From contig OX246745.1 in the NCBI GenBank assembly GCA_945910005.1, positions 14,160,274 through 14,224,273 of the forward strand: DNA of 64,000 bases. Direction: 5' to 3'. Under the pieces are notes generated by a model. The model searched no databases and was not told the origin of the DNA. It saw only the letters and a list, made by a program, of their open reading frames with translations. Each line of letters begins with the position of its first letter. The first letter of the stretch is position 1. This document shows, one piece after another, positions 32,829 to 43,988 of the stretch. The DNA comes from Isoperla grammatica. Its lineage: Eukaryota; Arthropoda; Insecta; Plecoptera; Perlodidae. Position numbers and translations under genes: made by a program.

Positions 32829-35800
32829 CTAGAATCAAGCCAAAAAAGAGAATTATTCACACACAGATAATAGATATATAATTATAGGCCTACAGATGAT
32901 AATAATAATTAACAATTAATAAACAATAATAATAATTGTACAAATAATTATAAAATTACAATTTAGAATGGCAATTGTTTATTAGGACCCAACATTATGA
33001 TGAAAGCCAACTACAGTAGTTTGCAGTTTAGTATTTACTTTCTCAATTCTCAATCATCCCTCCCACTTAAGAAGGGTGGGGAGGGGGTCCCACAAACAAT
33101 AAAGCTATATGTGTACGCTATAGCTGACATATGAACAAGCCTGTATTTGTACAAGTGTTGCTTGTATGCAAGAATGCGTCTCCTGAACCTGCAATCAGTT
33201 CTGGAGTTGGTGGTGCTGAAGTGTGTGCTGTCGACTTCTACTACCGGTTCCGTATTGCCTCAAATATACCACGGCCTTGAATATAACACGAACTACATGA
33301 TATTGAATAATTTATACGGTTGAAAATCACTAAATGTTCCTTGAAAACAAGGATGCATTTAACTCACTGCATAAAATCGCTGCATACTGTCCGACGTCAC
33401 AGTCCAAGTCTGGTGGAGGGGGCCCAAGCTCTTGAAGAAGTTCCTCAAATTCTGGTGGCCATTGCTGCATCAAACTGTCAGTATCTGGCATTGTTCTTGA
33501 ACAAACATCAAGCAAATAATTAGGAAGGTACAGTACTAATACTTAGGCTACGTAATACAAATATCTACAAACAATGTACTGTAATGATTAGGGCTAGGAT
33601 GTTCAGGACATCTCCTTTTTTTTCTATTGGTAAATACTCGCCTGGAAAATAGTTTTAAGTGTGTGTCAAGTGTTAGGGATGCCAAAAATATGCATTTTAT
33701 TTTGCCTTAAAATGCCTATTTACATCATTTCATGAGAAAAGGTCCTTTTTGGGCATTTTCAAGGGACTATTTTCCTATTTTGATATAATTTGCTAAAACG
33801 GATGCAAAACGTGCGAGTGCAGTGTGGAGCTTGCCACATCATCGGGTCAAGCATACGCAATGATTTGTTTGTTGTCGAATACTGTAACGATGAGTCAGAG
33901 ATGAGATGAGCCAGCCGATGTCTGCAGCGACGCTAAATGTGAAATGAAATCAAAAAGATAAAATTATGTTTTTAATTTTTCTTCTTGTGTTTATTACACC
34001 GACAAAACTATTCCCTGCCCCCCCCCCCCCCCCCTCTCCACGAAAATACATTGGTGTAACTGAATTAATTTAATAAAACAATACTGAAAGTCATGAAACC
34101 AATAGAATTCGATTAAATTCAATAGGTCCTTTTTAGGTCCTTTTTTGCAGTTTTAAAGGTACTATTTACCTGTCATTTTCTCACTTTGAAAGGTCCTGAA
34201 CATCCTAGCCCTAGTAATGATTATGTAGACCTAATGACTAGAGGTGTTTGTAAATGGTGTTATGTTTTCTTAAATTTCGTTTATAGATTTAATAATTTCG
34301 ATGTTATGGCGGTGTTATGCTTTTTGGGAGATTTTCTACTGTAAATTTCACCCGAAACATGTTTAAATTAAAAAGGAATTTTAATGTATTTAAATTATTT
34401 GAATTGTATACTACAAACTAGTACTAGTTATTACGAAGTGTATTAACAAATTACCATTACCTGTGTTTGTGTGTCTTTACAGTCGAATTAAAGGCGGCAG
34501 TCACAACACATAAGAATCTTCTTGTCCGTCACGTAAAATCCCTCAGAATTGTACTCGTTTGCTCTGCTTGAAGCCGAATTTCAGCAAAAATAAATCGTTG
34601 ATCTTCTTAACGAAATCATCATTATAATGAAATAATATTAGGTCCCCACGGTTGCGTTATAATGACGTTTGACTGTAATAATATAATTTAAATTTTAAAA
34701 AAATGTAAATATAAATAAATTTTGCGGTGAAACTTTTATGTTTTTAAGGTGTCTATCAACAGATATACACTTTGCTTATCTCCCCCTTCTTTATCAACAC
34801 TTTTCGCGATTTCGCGGTCCGCGAAAAACAAACACCTCTACTAATGACAGATTCCTGACATTCTTTCACGCATGTGTAAATGTAGTCTTCTGCTTGGTAG
34901 AGCGCACAAGCCCACTATTCCACGTAGCCAACCCAAGGTCGTAAATTATATTATCTGTTTCAATTAGATGGTATAGATGGACCAACACCACATCTCCCTT
35001 GGCCAAAACGGGCGAGTCAAAGTCAACTGGAATGCAGGTGACAGCGCATAAACGCGTGCTCCTCGCACTCGGCGCGTGAACGGTAGCGGCAAAACATGGC
35101 TTCACTTACATTGCATTATTTCAGAAACTATTAAAGCTAGAGCAATATTATAAGCGGCACAAGAAATATGACAGTTATACCTTGATGACAATAGTTTTAT
35201 ATTTGTGACAGGTTTCTTGTAAACCATACAAATTGCGATCGTAAAAACGTAGAAATCTTCGAAAAGGTTTCCACTAACATTGCTCTGCTTTAATGGCATT
35301 ATTTTATTAACTATTAATGTTTGACAAATATAATTGCACATCATCGTGTAGAGGAAGGTTAGACAAAAGTATTTATGTGACTCAATGTTTGATGCGCGTA
35401 TTGGTTATCTTGAAACCATGAGTTGGCTGAACGTAGTTTTGCCGTAGCCTGCTGGCTACGGCCGGCCGTATAGCTCTGCCGTAAGCGCGCAGTAGAGATG
35501 TGTTCCCGACCACTGCCGATAGCAACTGACACTGCTAGCTGCACTTCACTACCGGCCGCCCCTAAAAAACCGAATAGACTAGACCCGGATGCGCGCGCAA
35601 GCTTTCGCGCGCGGAGATGTGCTCGTGGTAAATCTATAGGAACTAGAGTAGTAGAAAGTTATGTTGGTTTCCAAGAGAAGATTGGACTTGGCTATTTCGT
35701 AAGCATGAGGCTACTTCTACGTTGGGGAAAGTTGGTAATGTGATGATGACCTAGTCACTACTAGCTTGGTGACTGAATATGTATTGCTTAATATAGCAGT

Positions 35801-38525
35801 TGAGCCTTATCCAATTGCAGAATACAATGAGGATGAGGTACAAACAAACTGATGGCTACTTTGCCAACTGCAGGATCACCACTGACCTTGTGTAGTGAAC
35901 TGTGGGAGGAGGTCTTGTCAAGTGCAGTTCGCTGATATCTTTGATCCACTGGTCAACGGCTTTGCTTTGCGTTTCTGTTCCCTCCACTTTCTTCACAACC
36001 TAATAGATAACAGGACAATATGGTATTTCAGAAGTGTAATTATAGGGACCTACATGTGTAATAATATAGTACATAACTAGAGATGTACTTTTTAGCTTGA
36101 ACTAATACTAAGGCCCAATTTCTCAATCGGTTAACGGTTCGTTAAAGCGGCCGTTAGCCGACGGTCCGTAATCTGTAACCCAATAAACCCTACGTAGATA
36201 ATGGACCGTCAGCTAACAGCCCCTTTAAAGACCGATTGAAAAACCGGGCCTAAGTGTGGGGAAAATTGGGTTTAGAGTTAATTTATCAGACTTTTGAAAG
36301 GTTGAGTGTGGATCTGAATCTGATCATTTACATTTTTGTAATTTATGCAAAAAAGTTACATTAATGCAGAATGCAGAATGCTACATATGTTGTTTTTGCT
36401 CATTTTAAATAAAATCAGTTTTAATTTAGATGATAATTCTCAATTTAATGATTGACATTTTTAGTCTTGATTCAATGTTAAATAATAGTATAGTAATGCA
36501 CAGCAGTCTGTTAACAACTCCAATATAGCAACAAAGCAAGTTTTACTCATCTCTGACTAATTCAAGGTTTAACGGCAACTTACAACAGACAGCTCCGAAG
36601 TATTCTTGGCTACTGCTCGGAGTTGTAGATGTAACACAGCTGGTTCGCTCTGACTGGCACTTGGCTCATCCAGTACGTCTAGGCCAATGCTTCCACCCTT
36701 CCCATCGGGACGAGGGATCTTCAAAAAGGCATCTATGTCTCCAACAGCCGGGATGAAATCCGGAACAAATGGATATATTTTGTACTCAAACTCGGGGTTT
36801 TGAGGAGTATACCTGAAATAGTATTAAGCATGAATCAAGTGGTACCAATGTAACTAGTCTCATGTCGACCTCAAATCCCCAACTACTCTACTCTACTTCA
36901 CCCACGCTATTTCAACGAATACAGTATCAACAGTTGAGTCTCTTCTTGATCAAACCTGTTACATCACATATTTTAACTCTTAGATATTATTTTTATATTA
37001 GGCATGTTTCACTGTATCAACTTTTATTATGCCTAAATGTGTCCAACAAGCTGATTTGTAGCAACAAAAAGAATTAAATCCAGTGCCAGCAGCTACTTGA
37101 AGGTGTCAAACAGTAACCCACTCTTCATGTCACTTATAACTATAACACACATTACATAACACACACTGTAGATTTATCTAAGTGTCCCTAGTATTTTATA
37201 GAGCATATTAATTATATTGTAATAGTCACCTTATAATCATTTGGAACACTTCTTTTATTTCCTCTGTTGCTTGTAGGCCATCATACTCGGAAGGGTCATA
37301 TAATCTGGAATCAAAATTAAAATTAGAATCACGTATTACAATTTAAATTGAATTCAATTCATGTTTATATGTTGAGTATCGGTATGTACGGGCTTAGACT
37401 TGATTTGGTTTTACCATGTCTGTAAAAGTAGGCTGAAGCAAACCTCTAATATGAAGATAAAGATAAAAGGCCGAGTGTGTTGCCCTTCACAGACTCTTCG
37501 GGTAAGTAAAATGTGCGTGTGCTTATGGGTTTAAGTTTAGACTTGGGGTTGCGGCTCGAGTGTGCGTGTGCATGTATGTGTGTGTCTGGCTACAGACACA
37601 TTAAAATTGTTCACATTAAATCATGCAGTGTTCATATTTCAATGAAAGCACTGAATGAAGATACTAGATCAATGAGCCACACAACTTTGTTCTTACATTT
37701 TAATTTTCCAGTACTTGGATATTTGTAGAAGACTTATGGTAACCCTACATATCAAATGCCTCACCCAACTAATGGAGCTGCTTGAACATCATCATCATCT
37801 TCATCATCTTCTTCACTGTTGTCCGAATGTATTGAACCATGACGGGAAGGAACCTCACGTGCGTTGAGACGAGCTGGGTTGCGAAGTCCTCCTCTCTGCA
37901 TAAGACTGCTAGATGAACTAGCTGCAGCCTGATTGCACAACATAAAAAATACACACATGTGACACACTACTGACATTTTGTATCATTCAATGGAATTCAG
38001 TTGGTGATAACACACCTTTCCAAACACTACTGTGTTTGATGTGTGTTATGATTTATCTCATAGCCCTTTCCACATTTAGCCCATATAGCATAGAGCAACT
38101 ATTATGAATAGGAGGAAATATAATTTTTAGTATGGTGCTGTGTTTTTAATATTTTAAACATAATTTATAGGCCTATAGACAAATATGTTCAACAAAAATC
38201 CTGCAGAAAAAAAATCTGTGAGGATTTCATATAAATACATACCTAGGAATTCCTACATGCAATAACATTTGTTACACTTAGCCTGTGACATGGAATCCTC
38301 ATGTAATTATACATGGTCACCATGAGTTTTAACTACTGGTAACAAAATACTTACATATTTGCTACATTTCTTCTCATGCCTAGGTATGTCACACGGCTAC
38401 ATTTTAACAAGCTATTCTTGACTTACCCGATCATTGAGGTTGTTATTGAAGTTGGTAGGTACAGGACTCATTACGTCTTCAGGATTTCGTATGTCAATCT
38501 CATCATCATACATTACAACCGGCAG
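32686..38525 (-). CDS. IFT46: Intraflagellar transport protein 46 homologue, seven exons
   Basis: Exons on the minus strand, in order: 38427-38525, 37765-37928, 37230-37304, 36584-36812, 35887-35999, 33368-33495 and 32686-32828. All internal junctions are GT-AG and phases match, giving one frame of about 312 residues if translation starts at the ATG at 38513-38511; the vertebrate protein is about 300. The order is an acidic Ser/Asp/Glu-rich N-terminus, YDPSEYDGL, then FVPDFIPAVGDIDAFLK, RPPPTVHYTR, MPDTDSLMQQWPPEFEELL, and a C-terminal IPTYESRIESLHALF segment, all hallmarks of IFT46. IFT46 is a core subunit of the IFT-B complex, which carries cargo along axonemes for cilium assembly. It stands alone; three MITEs lie in its introns. 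The N-terminal exon is weakly conserved, so an upstream start is possible. Confidence 0.93.
33368..33495 (-). CDS. IFT46: IFT46, WPPEFEELL exon
   Basis: It encodes TMPDTDSLMQQWPPEFEELL and QELGPPPPDLDCDVGQYAA. The acceptor is TTGTTCAAG and the donor A|GTGAGT. The MPD-D-LMQ-WPPEFEELL block is diagnostic of IFT46. Confidence 0.95.
33589..34213. mobile_element. hAT MITE, 625 bp, in an IFT46 intron
   Basis: The left end TAGGGCTAGGATGTTCAGGA is matched by the inverted right end TCCTGAACATCCTAGCCCTA. The 8-bp sequence GTAATGAT is duplicated exactly at 33581-33588 and 34214-34221. TAGGG-type termini with an 8-bp duplication are characteristic of hAT elements. A run of about 17 C sits near 34017-34034. 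No transposase frame is seen. Confidence 0.93.
34239..34840. mobile_element. Second hAT MITE, 602 bp, in the same IFT46 intron
   Basis: Termini are TAGAGGTGTTTG and its exact inverse CAAACACCTCTA. The 8-bp CTAATGAC is duplicated at 34231-34238 and 34841-34848. The element starts only 25 bp after the end of the previous one. The right sub-terminal region contains TTTTCGCG-type words. It is a different family from its neighbour because the termini do not match beyond TAG. Confidence 0.92.
35887..35999 (-). CDS. IFT46: IFT46, PPPTVHYTR exon
   Basis: It encodes VVKKVEGTETQSKAVDQWI and KDISELHLTRPPPTVHYT, with the final Arg codon split across the intron. The donor is AG|GTCAGT. The HYTR-MPD junction falls exactly at this intron. 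Confidence 0.94.
36112..36250. mobile_element. PIF/Harbinger-type MITE, 139 bp
   Basis: The left end GGCCCAATTTCTCAATCGGT and the reverse complement of the right end (GGCCCGGTTTTTCAATCGGT) are inverted repeats. TAA flanks both sides (36109-36111 and 36251-36253). GG(C/G)CC termini with a TWA duplication fit PIF/Harbinger. It lies in an IFT46 intron. Confidence 0.8.
36584..36812 (-). CDS. IFT46: IFT46, FVPDFIPAVGDIDAF exon
   Basis: This is the most conserved exon: YTPQNPEFEYKIYPFVPDF, then IPAVGDIDAFLKIPRPDG and GLDVLDEPSASQSEPAVL. The acceptor is CTATTTCAG and the donor GTT|GTAAGT. Confidence 0.95.
37230..37304 (-). CDS. IFT46: IFT46, YDPSEYDGL exon
   Basis: This 75-nt exon encodes LYDPSEYDGLQATEEIKEVF and QMII. 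The acceptor is GATTCCAG and the donor AG|GTGACT. It corresponds to the family's YDPADYEHL...EIKELFQYI segment. Confidence 0.92.
37765..37928 (-). CDS. IFT46: IFT46, acidic exon
   Basis: The exon runs from a CAATCAG acceptor to GG|GTGAGG. It encodes a Ser run, then RHGSIHSDNSEEDDEDDDD and APLVG. An acidic disordered stretch just before the YDP motif is typical of IFT46. Confidence 0.88.
38427..38525 (-). CDS. IFT46: IFT46, first recognised exon
   Basis: The acceptor-like CCATTTTCAG lies just before the exon and the donor is CGG|GTAAGT. The frame reads LPVVMYDDEIDIRNPEDVM and the only ATG near the start is at 38513-38511. If this is the first coding exon, translation begins MYDDEID; the acceptor then belongs to a 5' UTR intron. 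The acidic N-terminal sequence is poorly conserved in the family, so this exon is placed by phase and position. Confidence 0.65.
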
Positions 38526-38639
38526 CTGAAAATGGAAACAGGTTGCGACAATGTGAAATCACCATTAGACTTAAATAGCAGAAAACATGTGAAATGTTAT
38601 GTATTTTCTTTCAAAAAAATAAACAATGAAAGATAGGCC

Positions 38640-39070
38640 TAGGCCTAGCCCAGGGATGTAAGCATATAGGCCTACATACAGCATGTTACAATATATACCT
38701 AGCTAGGCTAGAGTTTGCCAAAAAATTGTGGTCCATTGCAAGAGAGCCTAAGCCTAGGCCTAGCCTACTTGCTAGGGGCCTAGGCCTATGGCTTAATATT
38801 AGGCCAGGTCCTAAGGTGGCAGCTAGGAGTAGGCCTAACCACATTGTGTTTGTATGGTCTAACAATCATATTCTATCTAAAGCTGAGTGTTGACTCTTTC
38901 ACCACCATCGTCTTAGGCTTAAGCAAAGAGGGGAGAGTGTAGACATAGGGCCTGTGATAGACATGAATTAATTAAATAAATAGGCTAGGCTAGGCCTATA
39001 GTTCGGGATTGAATATTTTTGAGGTTAGTTTTTCTACAATGAACTTAACATAACATAGGCCTAGACCTAA
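38640..39070. repeat. AGGCCTA-rich low-complexity DNA
   Basis: The palindromic word AGGCCT recurs many times, usually as TAGGCCTA or overlapping CTAGGCCTAG. It is just upstream of the IFT46 5' end. The same word is scattered across the window and is dense again inside the hAT element at 51219-52396. Confidence 0.8.
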
Positions 39071-39335
39071 GCGCCTACTAAAAATACAGAATTTCTAAAA
39101 TAGTGTTAATTAATTATATTGATTATTTCAATGACATGTGGCATCATTGTCTAGGAAGCATTTTAATAAGAAATATCTAAGCTTACAGTTGGATTTGGCC
39201 CAAACCTACACAAGAAAAGCGTCTCCGAACACTGCCCTCTCAAGCTTACAGACAAATACGTAAAATTACTGCCCCCTCAACTAAAATCATAGCGTTCATA
39301 ATATAGTGCAAAGGTGCAGCACAAGCGAACAATAT

Positions 39336-39793
39336 TAGGTTCGTTTTTTTGTCCTGCATAGCCTGCACTGGTGCAAGCTTTCCGACACCGCCATGTTATT
39401 TTGTCTCCGTGCAGGTTACACTGCTCGCGTTATATTGTCCAGTGGAGGTTGCACTAGTGCAGCGGTGTAGCACTGGCTACCGAACGTGTGGCAGTGCAGT
39501 GTAAGGAAATCTGGCGGCAACTTGAATTAACATGTGATTGTTATTTTAAGTAGATACATCGGCTGCTATTTACGTTTAGAATAATTATTTAGTTGAGATC
39601 TGATGTAATACATTTCAAACCATTGTGAAAGACTTTATCAAATTTAAATATTATTTCACACATCAGCCGTTGCTACACCGGAGTGTTTTTTTGTCTTCCT
39701 TCAGTGCAACCTGCATGCCTTCCACTATTGCGTATTTCCAGCCTGCACCGTAAAGCTGCACCGCAAGAAAGTGCAGGACAAAAAACAAACCTA
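39336..39793. mobile_element. Inverted-repeat MITE, about 458 bp
   Basis: The left end TAGGTTCGTTTTTTTGTCCT matches the inverse of the right end AGGACAAAAAACAAACCTA. The boundary could be TA, TTA or ATT, so the target duplication is not fixed. The interior is rich in TGCAC/GTGCA words and in GCCTGCAC pieces in both orientations. No coding frame is seen. Confidence 0.7.
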
Positions 39794-39953
39794 TTTGAGT
39801 CTCATGAGAGTAGAAGACAATAAAATATGATAAGGCTTATTAATCGTTTGATTAACTAACCCCACACGTTTTTCTAGCGTCAAATTTGTTTTTTATATTC
39901 TTAAATTAAATGTGCTGGAAGTTTTCTCAAATAAAGGTGAGAGTAATAGTCGA

Positions 39954-40098
39954 TTTACAGCTACGCGTTGCGAGCGAAGCGAAGGCGCGAGCTCCAATCA
40001 GTGGCCGAGTTTGCGTGAAACTATTAACTTCTTTGCGTGAAACTTGGCCGCTGATTGGAGCTCGCGCCCTCGCTTCGCTCTCAACGGGTAGCTGTAAA
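39954..40098. mobile_element. Small foldback element, 145 bp
   Basis: The left arm TTTACAGCTACGCGTTG...GAGCGAAGCGA and the right arm TCGCTTCGCTC...CAACGGGTAGCTGTAAA are complementary for about 65 bp, with GAGCTCCAATCAG matched by CTGATTGGAGCTC. It is GC-rich compared with its flanks. Confidence 0.8.
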
Positions 40099-40339
40099 CG
40101 TACCATTATTATGTAATATTTTTTCCAAATGGCTGCCTCCCAAAATATATAACAAACCATTCCATGACTAACACCAAAAAACTATGTGTTCCCGCTATAG
40201 TATTTAAAATTGTATTAAAAACTTCCGTCATCACTTTCGGCTTAGGTTTAAGGGATATCTTAAGTTCTTAATTTTGTTTTGACTCTTGAAAGCCATAGCT
40301 ATCAATTTTGTTACTAAGTTTTGTAACTGATATGACTAG

Positions 40340-40702
40340 TAATTATTTCGCGGAGAGGTTCAATAGAGGAAAGCGAGATGTGGGAACAGCGAGGGGTCTG
40401 GGGTGAAGCCCCATCCGCCAGAGGCTTTCTTTTTTCGACTATTATAGATAATTCATGATTTTTGGAGTCAAAGAATAAAACTAGAAGCATTACCCATTTG
40501 TTTATATTACGTAACTGTTGCAATAGTTCATACAACGTTTGAGCTGATCGGTGTGCTGGTTGAAATGTATGCGATAGAACATTTGTTGTCCAACACTATC
40601 ATGACATTAACATTAATTATCATTAACCTATCATTAAAATATCATCTTCGATGTAGTTTTGGGGGGTACCGTTTCCCCCTCCCTTCAAGTTACGCCACTG
40701 GC
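40340..40702. mobile_element. Truncated hAT-like element
   Basis: The right side ends TTACGCCACTG, the inverse of a CAGTGGCGTAA terminus commonly seen in hAT-type MITEs, preceded by T/C- and G/C-rich sub-terminal DNA. The GGTCTGGGGTGAAGCCCCAT stretch near 40395 resembles sub-terminal DNA of such elements. No matching left terminus is found, so it is probably 5'-truncated. Confidence 0.4.
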
Positions 40703-42036
40703 TAGTTACTGTTTTTAACGTACAAAATATTGTTCTTGCCTATTTATATTATGTGGTTTGTGGCACATATTTTGCATTGAAAGTCGCATTTCAATTCTTC
40801 TCCTAGCAAATTATGGCCAGTTACCATAGGTATCTCACAAAATACATTGTTCCAATACGCTATGATAATTTCGTTTCTCGACACATTTCAAAAATAAAAC
40901 CAAAAGATATCGATCGTCTAATTCTAACAAAGTTACCGTCAATATCTGAAGAAAAATAAGAAAGTTTCAGATCTTTAAATTGTCCAGTGTCAAATGTCCC
41001 ACTGTGACGACAAACAAGAAGAAAGTGTTACGGGGGGGTCGGGAGGAAACATGTCATTGTGTATCACTGAAAACTGTCTCATTCCACATTCTTCAAATCT
41101 AGATTTCACAATGAGTGCCTTGCACGTACTTACTAAACAGGGTAGGCCTACAGCTCGATTTCGCTTACACCATTTTTACATGGTTTCTGTTCTACTATCT
41201 CATGTAGTTCATCCTTATCTAGCAATAACTGATAATCATAAATTCAAGTCCCTCATTACGTTGAAAATATAAATCATAGTTAAGAAAGAGGTGATAAGAA
41301 TTTGATATCTCGTCAGATGCACTTGTCAGTTCAAGATATACTTCCACAGTCTTCGCCGAAACATGAAGCGTAACCAGCATCGTTATTTTGTTTGTACTCA
41401 GAAACTAGGGTAAGCTATGACATTACTTTTAACAATAACATGTTAACTATTCACTATAGCGTACATATGTAGGTTTTCTCATACCACACTCCACAGACAA
41501 CGCATCCTGTGAAATTATTGTCCTAACAAAATATTTATTCTTCTAGGTCGATGGACAAGTATTATCATTGAATGACCTCCAAAAAGAACAATAGTGGTGC
41601 ATCAAGTAAATAAAATACCATAATAGACAGATGTTTCCAACTCCAGTCAATCTCATGAAACTGCACGTGGACTTATATATTCTATATATTGCTTTTGCAG
41701 TTCAATCGTGACAAAACAAGCATACAACTTCCATTACGCCTAATAATAATATAGGTAACGAGTAATGATTAATACTATTGTAATCAACAGCCTGCCACGA
41801 TTCAAGTCTGGAAGTACGTGGGTCATTTTGTCATAATAATCTGCGCGTCAGAAGCTCGTCCCGAGAAAACATCTGTGCACAGTCTTCCAATTAACAACAT
41901 TCGGAGGGCATTCGAAAAGATTTTAATTTCTCTTGAAAGAAATGGTTATTAGTTACTATAGTTTGCCAATAAATGGAAACACTCAACATGCAATATTAAA
42001 TAATTTAAATAAAACTTACATTGTACCCTGCCTCAG
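40703..42036. other. Spacer upstream of the SIAH-like gene
   Basis: No coding region is supported. CATTGTACCCTGCCTCAG ending at 42036 looks like a 3' splice acceptor six bases before the ATG of the SIAH-like gene, so a 5' untranslated exon may lie somewhere in this stretch. Confidence 0.45.
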
Positions 42037-42042
42037 AAAAAC

Positions 42043-42972
42043 ATGGCATTTAACAAAAAAATTGAAATGACCAATAAGATATCACGCTCAAACACAACTA
42101 CAATTTTCAATCGTCGAGGTCTACATGATGTTGTAGGTATAAATACAAACAGACCAAAGTCCAGTATCAGTGTTGACCCAAACTCTTTCCGACAAGACTC
42201 ATACACAAATCTAAGCCAAAACCTTCTTTCAGCTTTAGAATGCCCAGTGTGTATGGAATATATGGCCCCTCCAATAACATTGTGTGAAAACGGACACAAT
42301 ATATGCCCGAATTGTAAACCACATCTAGACAGTTGCCCAACTTGCAGATGCCCATTGATTGGCATTCGAAATGTAACTCTAGAAAACATTGCGAGGGAGG
42401 TGAATTTACCTTGTCCAAATAATAGTTTTGGGTGTACGTGTACCAGTCAATTGAATGAAATGGCAACTCATTTGTCAGCTTGTAACTTTCGTCTTTATGA
42501 CTGTATATTTTATAAACCTGTCAATTGTAGTTGGAAAGGTCAACAAAATAAAATTACAGATCACGTACTGCGGTACCATAAACAAAGACTGTTGCAAACA
42601 GGATGTTTACTGAATTGTAAGAGATTTCAGTTTGAAATTTCTAATGCCGAATGTTTTAAGGATTGTTCTCTTGCAATAATAGTATTTGATGAAATATTTC
42701 TATATCATAAAAGATTTGATATAGAAAATAAAAAATTGTGCATGGCTGTTCAATACATTGGGTTGCAAGAAAACACTTCTAAATTTCAAATGGTTTTCAA
42801 ACTGTCCAAGAACAATGGAAACCAGAAAATAAACATCTCAAGCGAGGCCAAAAACATAAAAGATGATGTTGACTACATATTCCTCAGTGGCGAATGTGTG
42901 ACGATTCATTTTGATATGTTGATGTCTTTTACTAAGGGAAAAAAGCATGTTGTACTGAAAAAGATGTGCTAA
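42043..42972 (+). CDS. SIAH-like RING-type E3 ubiquitin ligase
   Basis: A single uninterrupted frame encodes 309 residues, close to the usual 280-320 for SIAH/Sina proteins. The RING is a canonical C3HC4: Cys67 and Cys70, Cys81, His85, Cys88 and Cys91, Cys98 and Cys101, in LECPVCMEYM and SCPTCRCPL. A SIAH-type double zinc finger follows (Cys124, Cys131, His143, Cys147; Cys154, Cys162, His174, His179). Residues 185-309 would form the TRAF-like substrate-binding fold but are diverged, ending FDMLMSFTKGKKHVVLKKMC. SIAH proteins ubiquitinate substrates for proteasomal degradation; the target here is unknown. The first ATG was chosen; a second at codon 9 is possible. An AATAAA at 43190-43195 may be its poly(A) signal. 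Lack of introns suggests either a lineage-specific copy or a retrocopy, though no poly(A) tract is seen. Confidence 0.9.
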   Translation: MAFNKKIEMTNKISRSNTTTIFNRRGLHDVVGINTNRPKSSISVDPNSFRQDSYTNLSQNLLSALECPVCMEYMAPPITLCENGHNICPNCKPHLDSCPTCRCPLIGIRNVTLENIAREVNLPCPNNSFGCTCTSQLNEMATHLSACNFRLYDCIFYKPVNCSWKGQQNKITDHVLRYHKQRLLQTGCLLNCKRFQFEISNAECFKDCSLAIIVFDEIFLYHKRFDIENKKLCMAVQYIGLQENTSKFQMVFKLSKNNGNQKINISSEAKNIKDDVDYIFLSGECVTIHFDMLMSFTKGKKHVVLKKMC

Positions 42973-43189
42973 TGCCAATCCCTTATCTGTAATAATGCAG
43001 TAATATTGCATGCAATATTTAAAAAAATCTATTACAAAATAATAATTATTGAAATTCAACTAAATAGTCACATCCACTTTTTAAAAAGTTCAATGTTCAA
43101 TTACTTTTGCAGCCAATATTTAAATAATGTTTAACTATTACAGTACTATAATTTGTTAGTTTAAAACATTCTGTCAATGCAAAGTTTGT

Positions 43190-43195
43190 AATAAA
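43190..43195 (+). promoter_or_regulatory. Candidate polyadenylation signal of the SIAH-like gene
   Basis: The first AATAAA after the stop codon lies 218 bp downstream. No cleavage site can be read from the sequence alone. Confidence 0.4.
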
Positions 43196-43791
43196 ATCCC
43201 ATGAATTACAACATGTCTCAAAACCCAGAATCGTACTGGATTTTAAACCTTCACCAATTTTGAATGTTTGTGTTTATGTCAGTAGTGTTTGTTCATATAC
43301 ATTACTACTTACTTTAATATAAATTATTTGTGTTTGGTAGGGGGGTTAATTTATAGGTTTAATGCTGGTACCTATGGAGTGCAGAAAACCAATTTTATAC
43401 TGTATTTGTAGTGAATAATGTATTTAATCTATTTAACAATTGGCTTTCAAGAATGTCGAGTTTAATGCAGTGCAAGTGGTCCATTTAGATAAAGGGCTGG
43501 ATGCTCTAAATTATTGTATTCTTTATGCAAGATGATTGTATTACTTTTGTCAGAACTAATACTGTACCTAATTCTAAAGGAAATATTTGTAAGCAAATGT
43601 GTTATTATTAATAATTCATGAAAACACTTCCCTTGATGGATGCATTTCGAAACCTCCTGCAAATGTTAGGTTTTAGCAAAAAATAAAGCATGCTAGTCAC
43701 AAACATGTCTTATAAACAAAACATCATTCCAGTGCACACCATTATATCTTATCTCCGAGCACTTTTAGTACACAAGTGTAATACAATCTAA

Positions 43792-43988
43792 GCTTCATTG
43801 CCTGTCCTACACTTGACACTAGCGTAATAGTCAATGTTAGAACTTGTTCTTTTGTACCCATTTTAGGTCAGTGTAAATATGTATAGGACTTTTGTCTGTA
43901 ATTACATTAGTGTAGCCAGTGCAGGAGATTTTTACACTGGCTGTTTAGCTATTGCTACAATGGCCAGTGCAAGACAGGTGAACGCAGC
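43792..43988. mobile_element. Compact MITE, about 197 bp, same family as 28170-29549
   Basis: The left end GCTTCATTGCCTGTCCTACA and the inverse of the right end (GCTGCGTTCACCTGTCTTGC) are inverted repeats. The interior keeps TTCTTTTGTACCC and TTAGTGTAGCCAGTGCAGGA followed by TTTTTACACTGGCT. It has only one GGCCAGTGCAAGACAGGTGA step where the other copy has a minisatellite. Confidence 0.8.
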
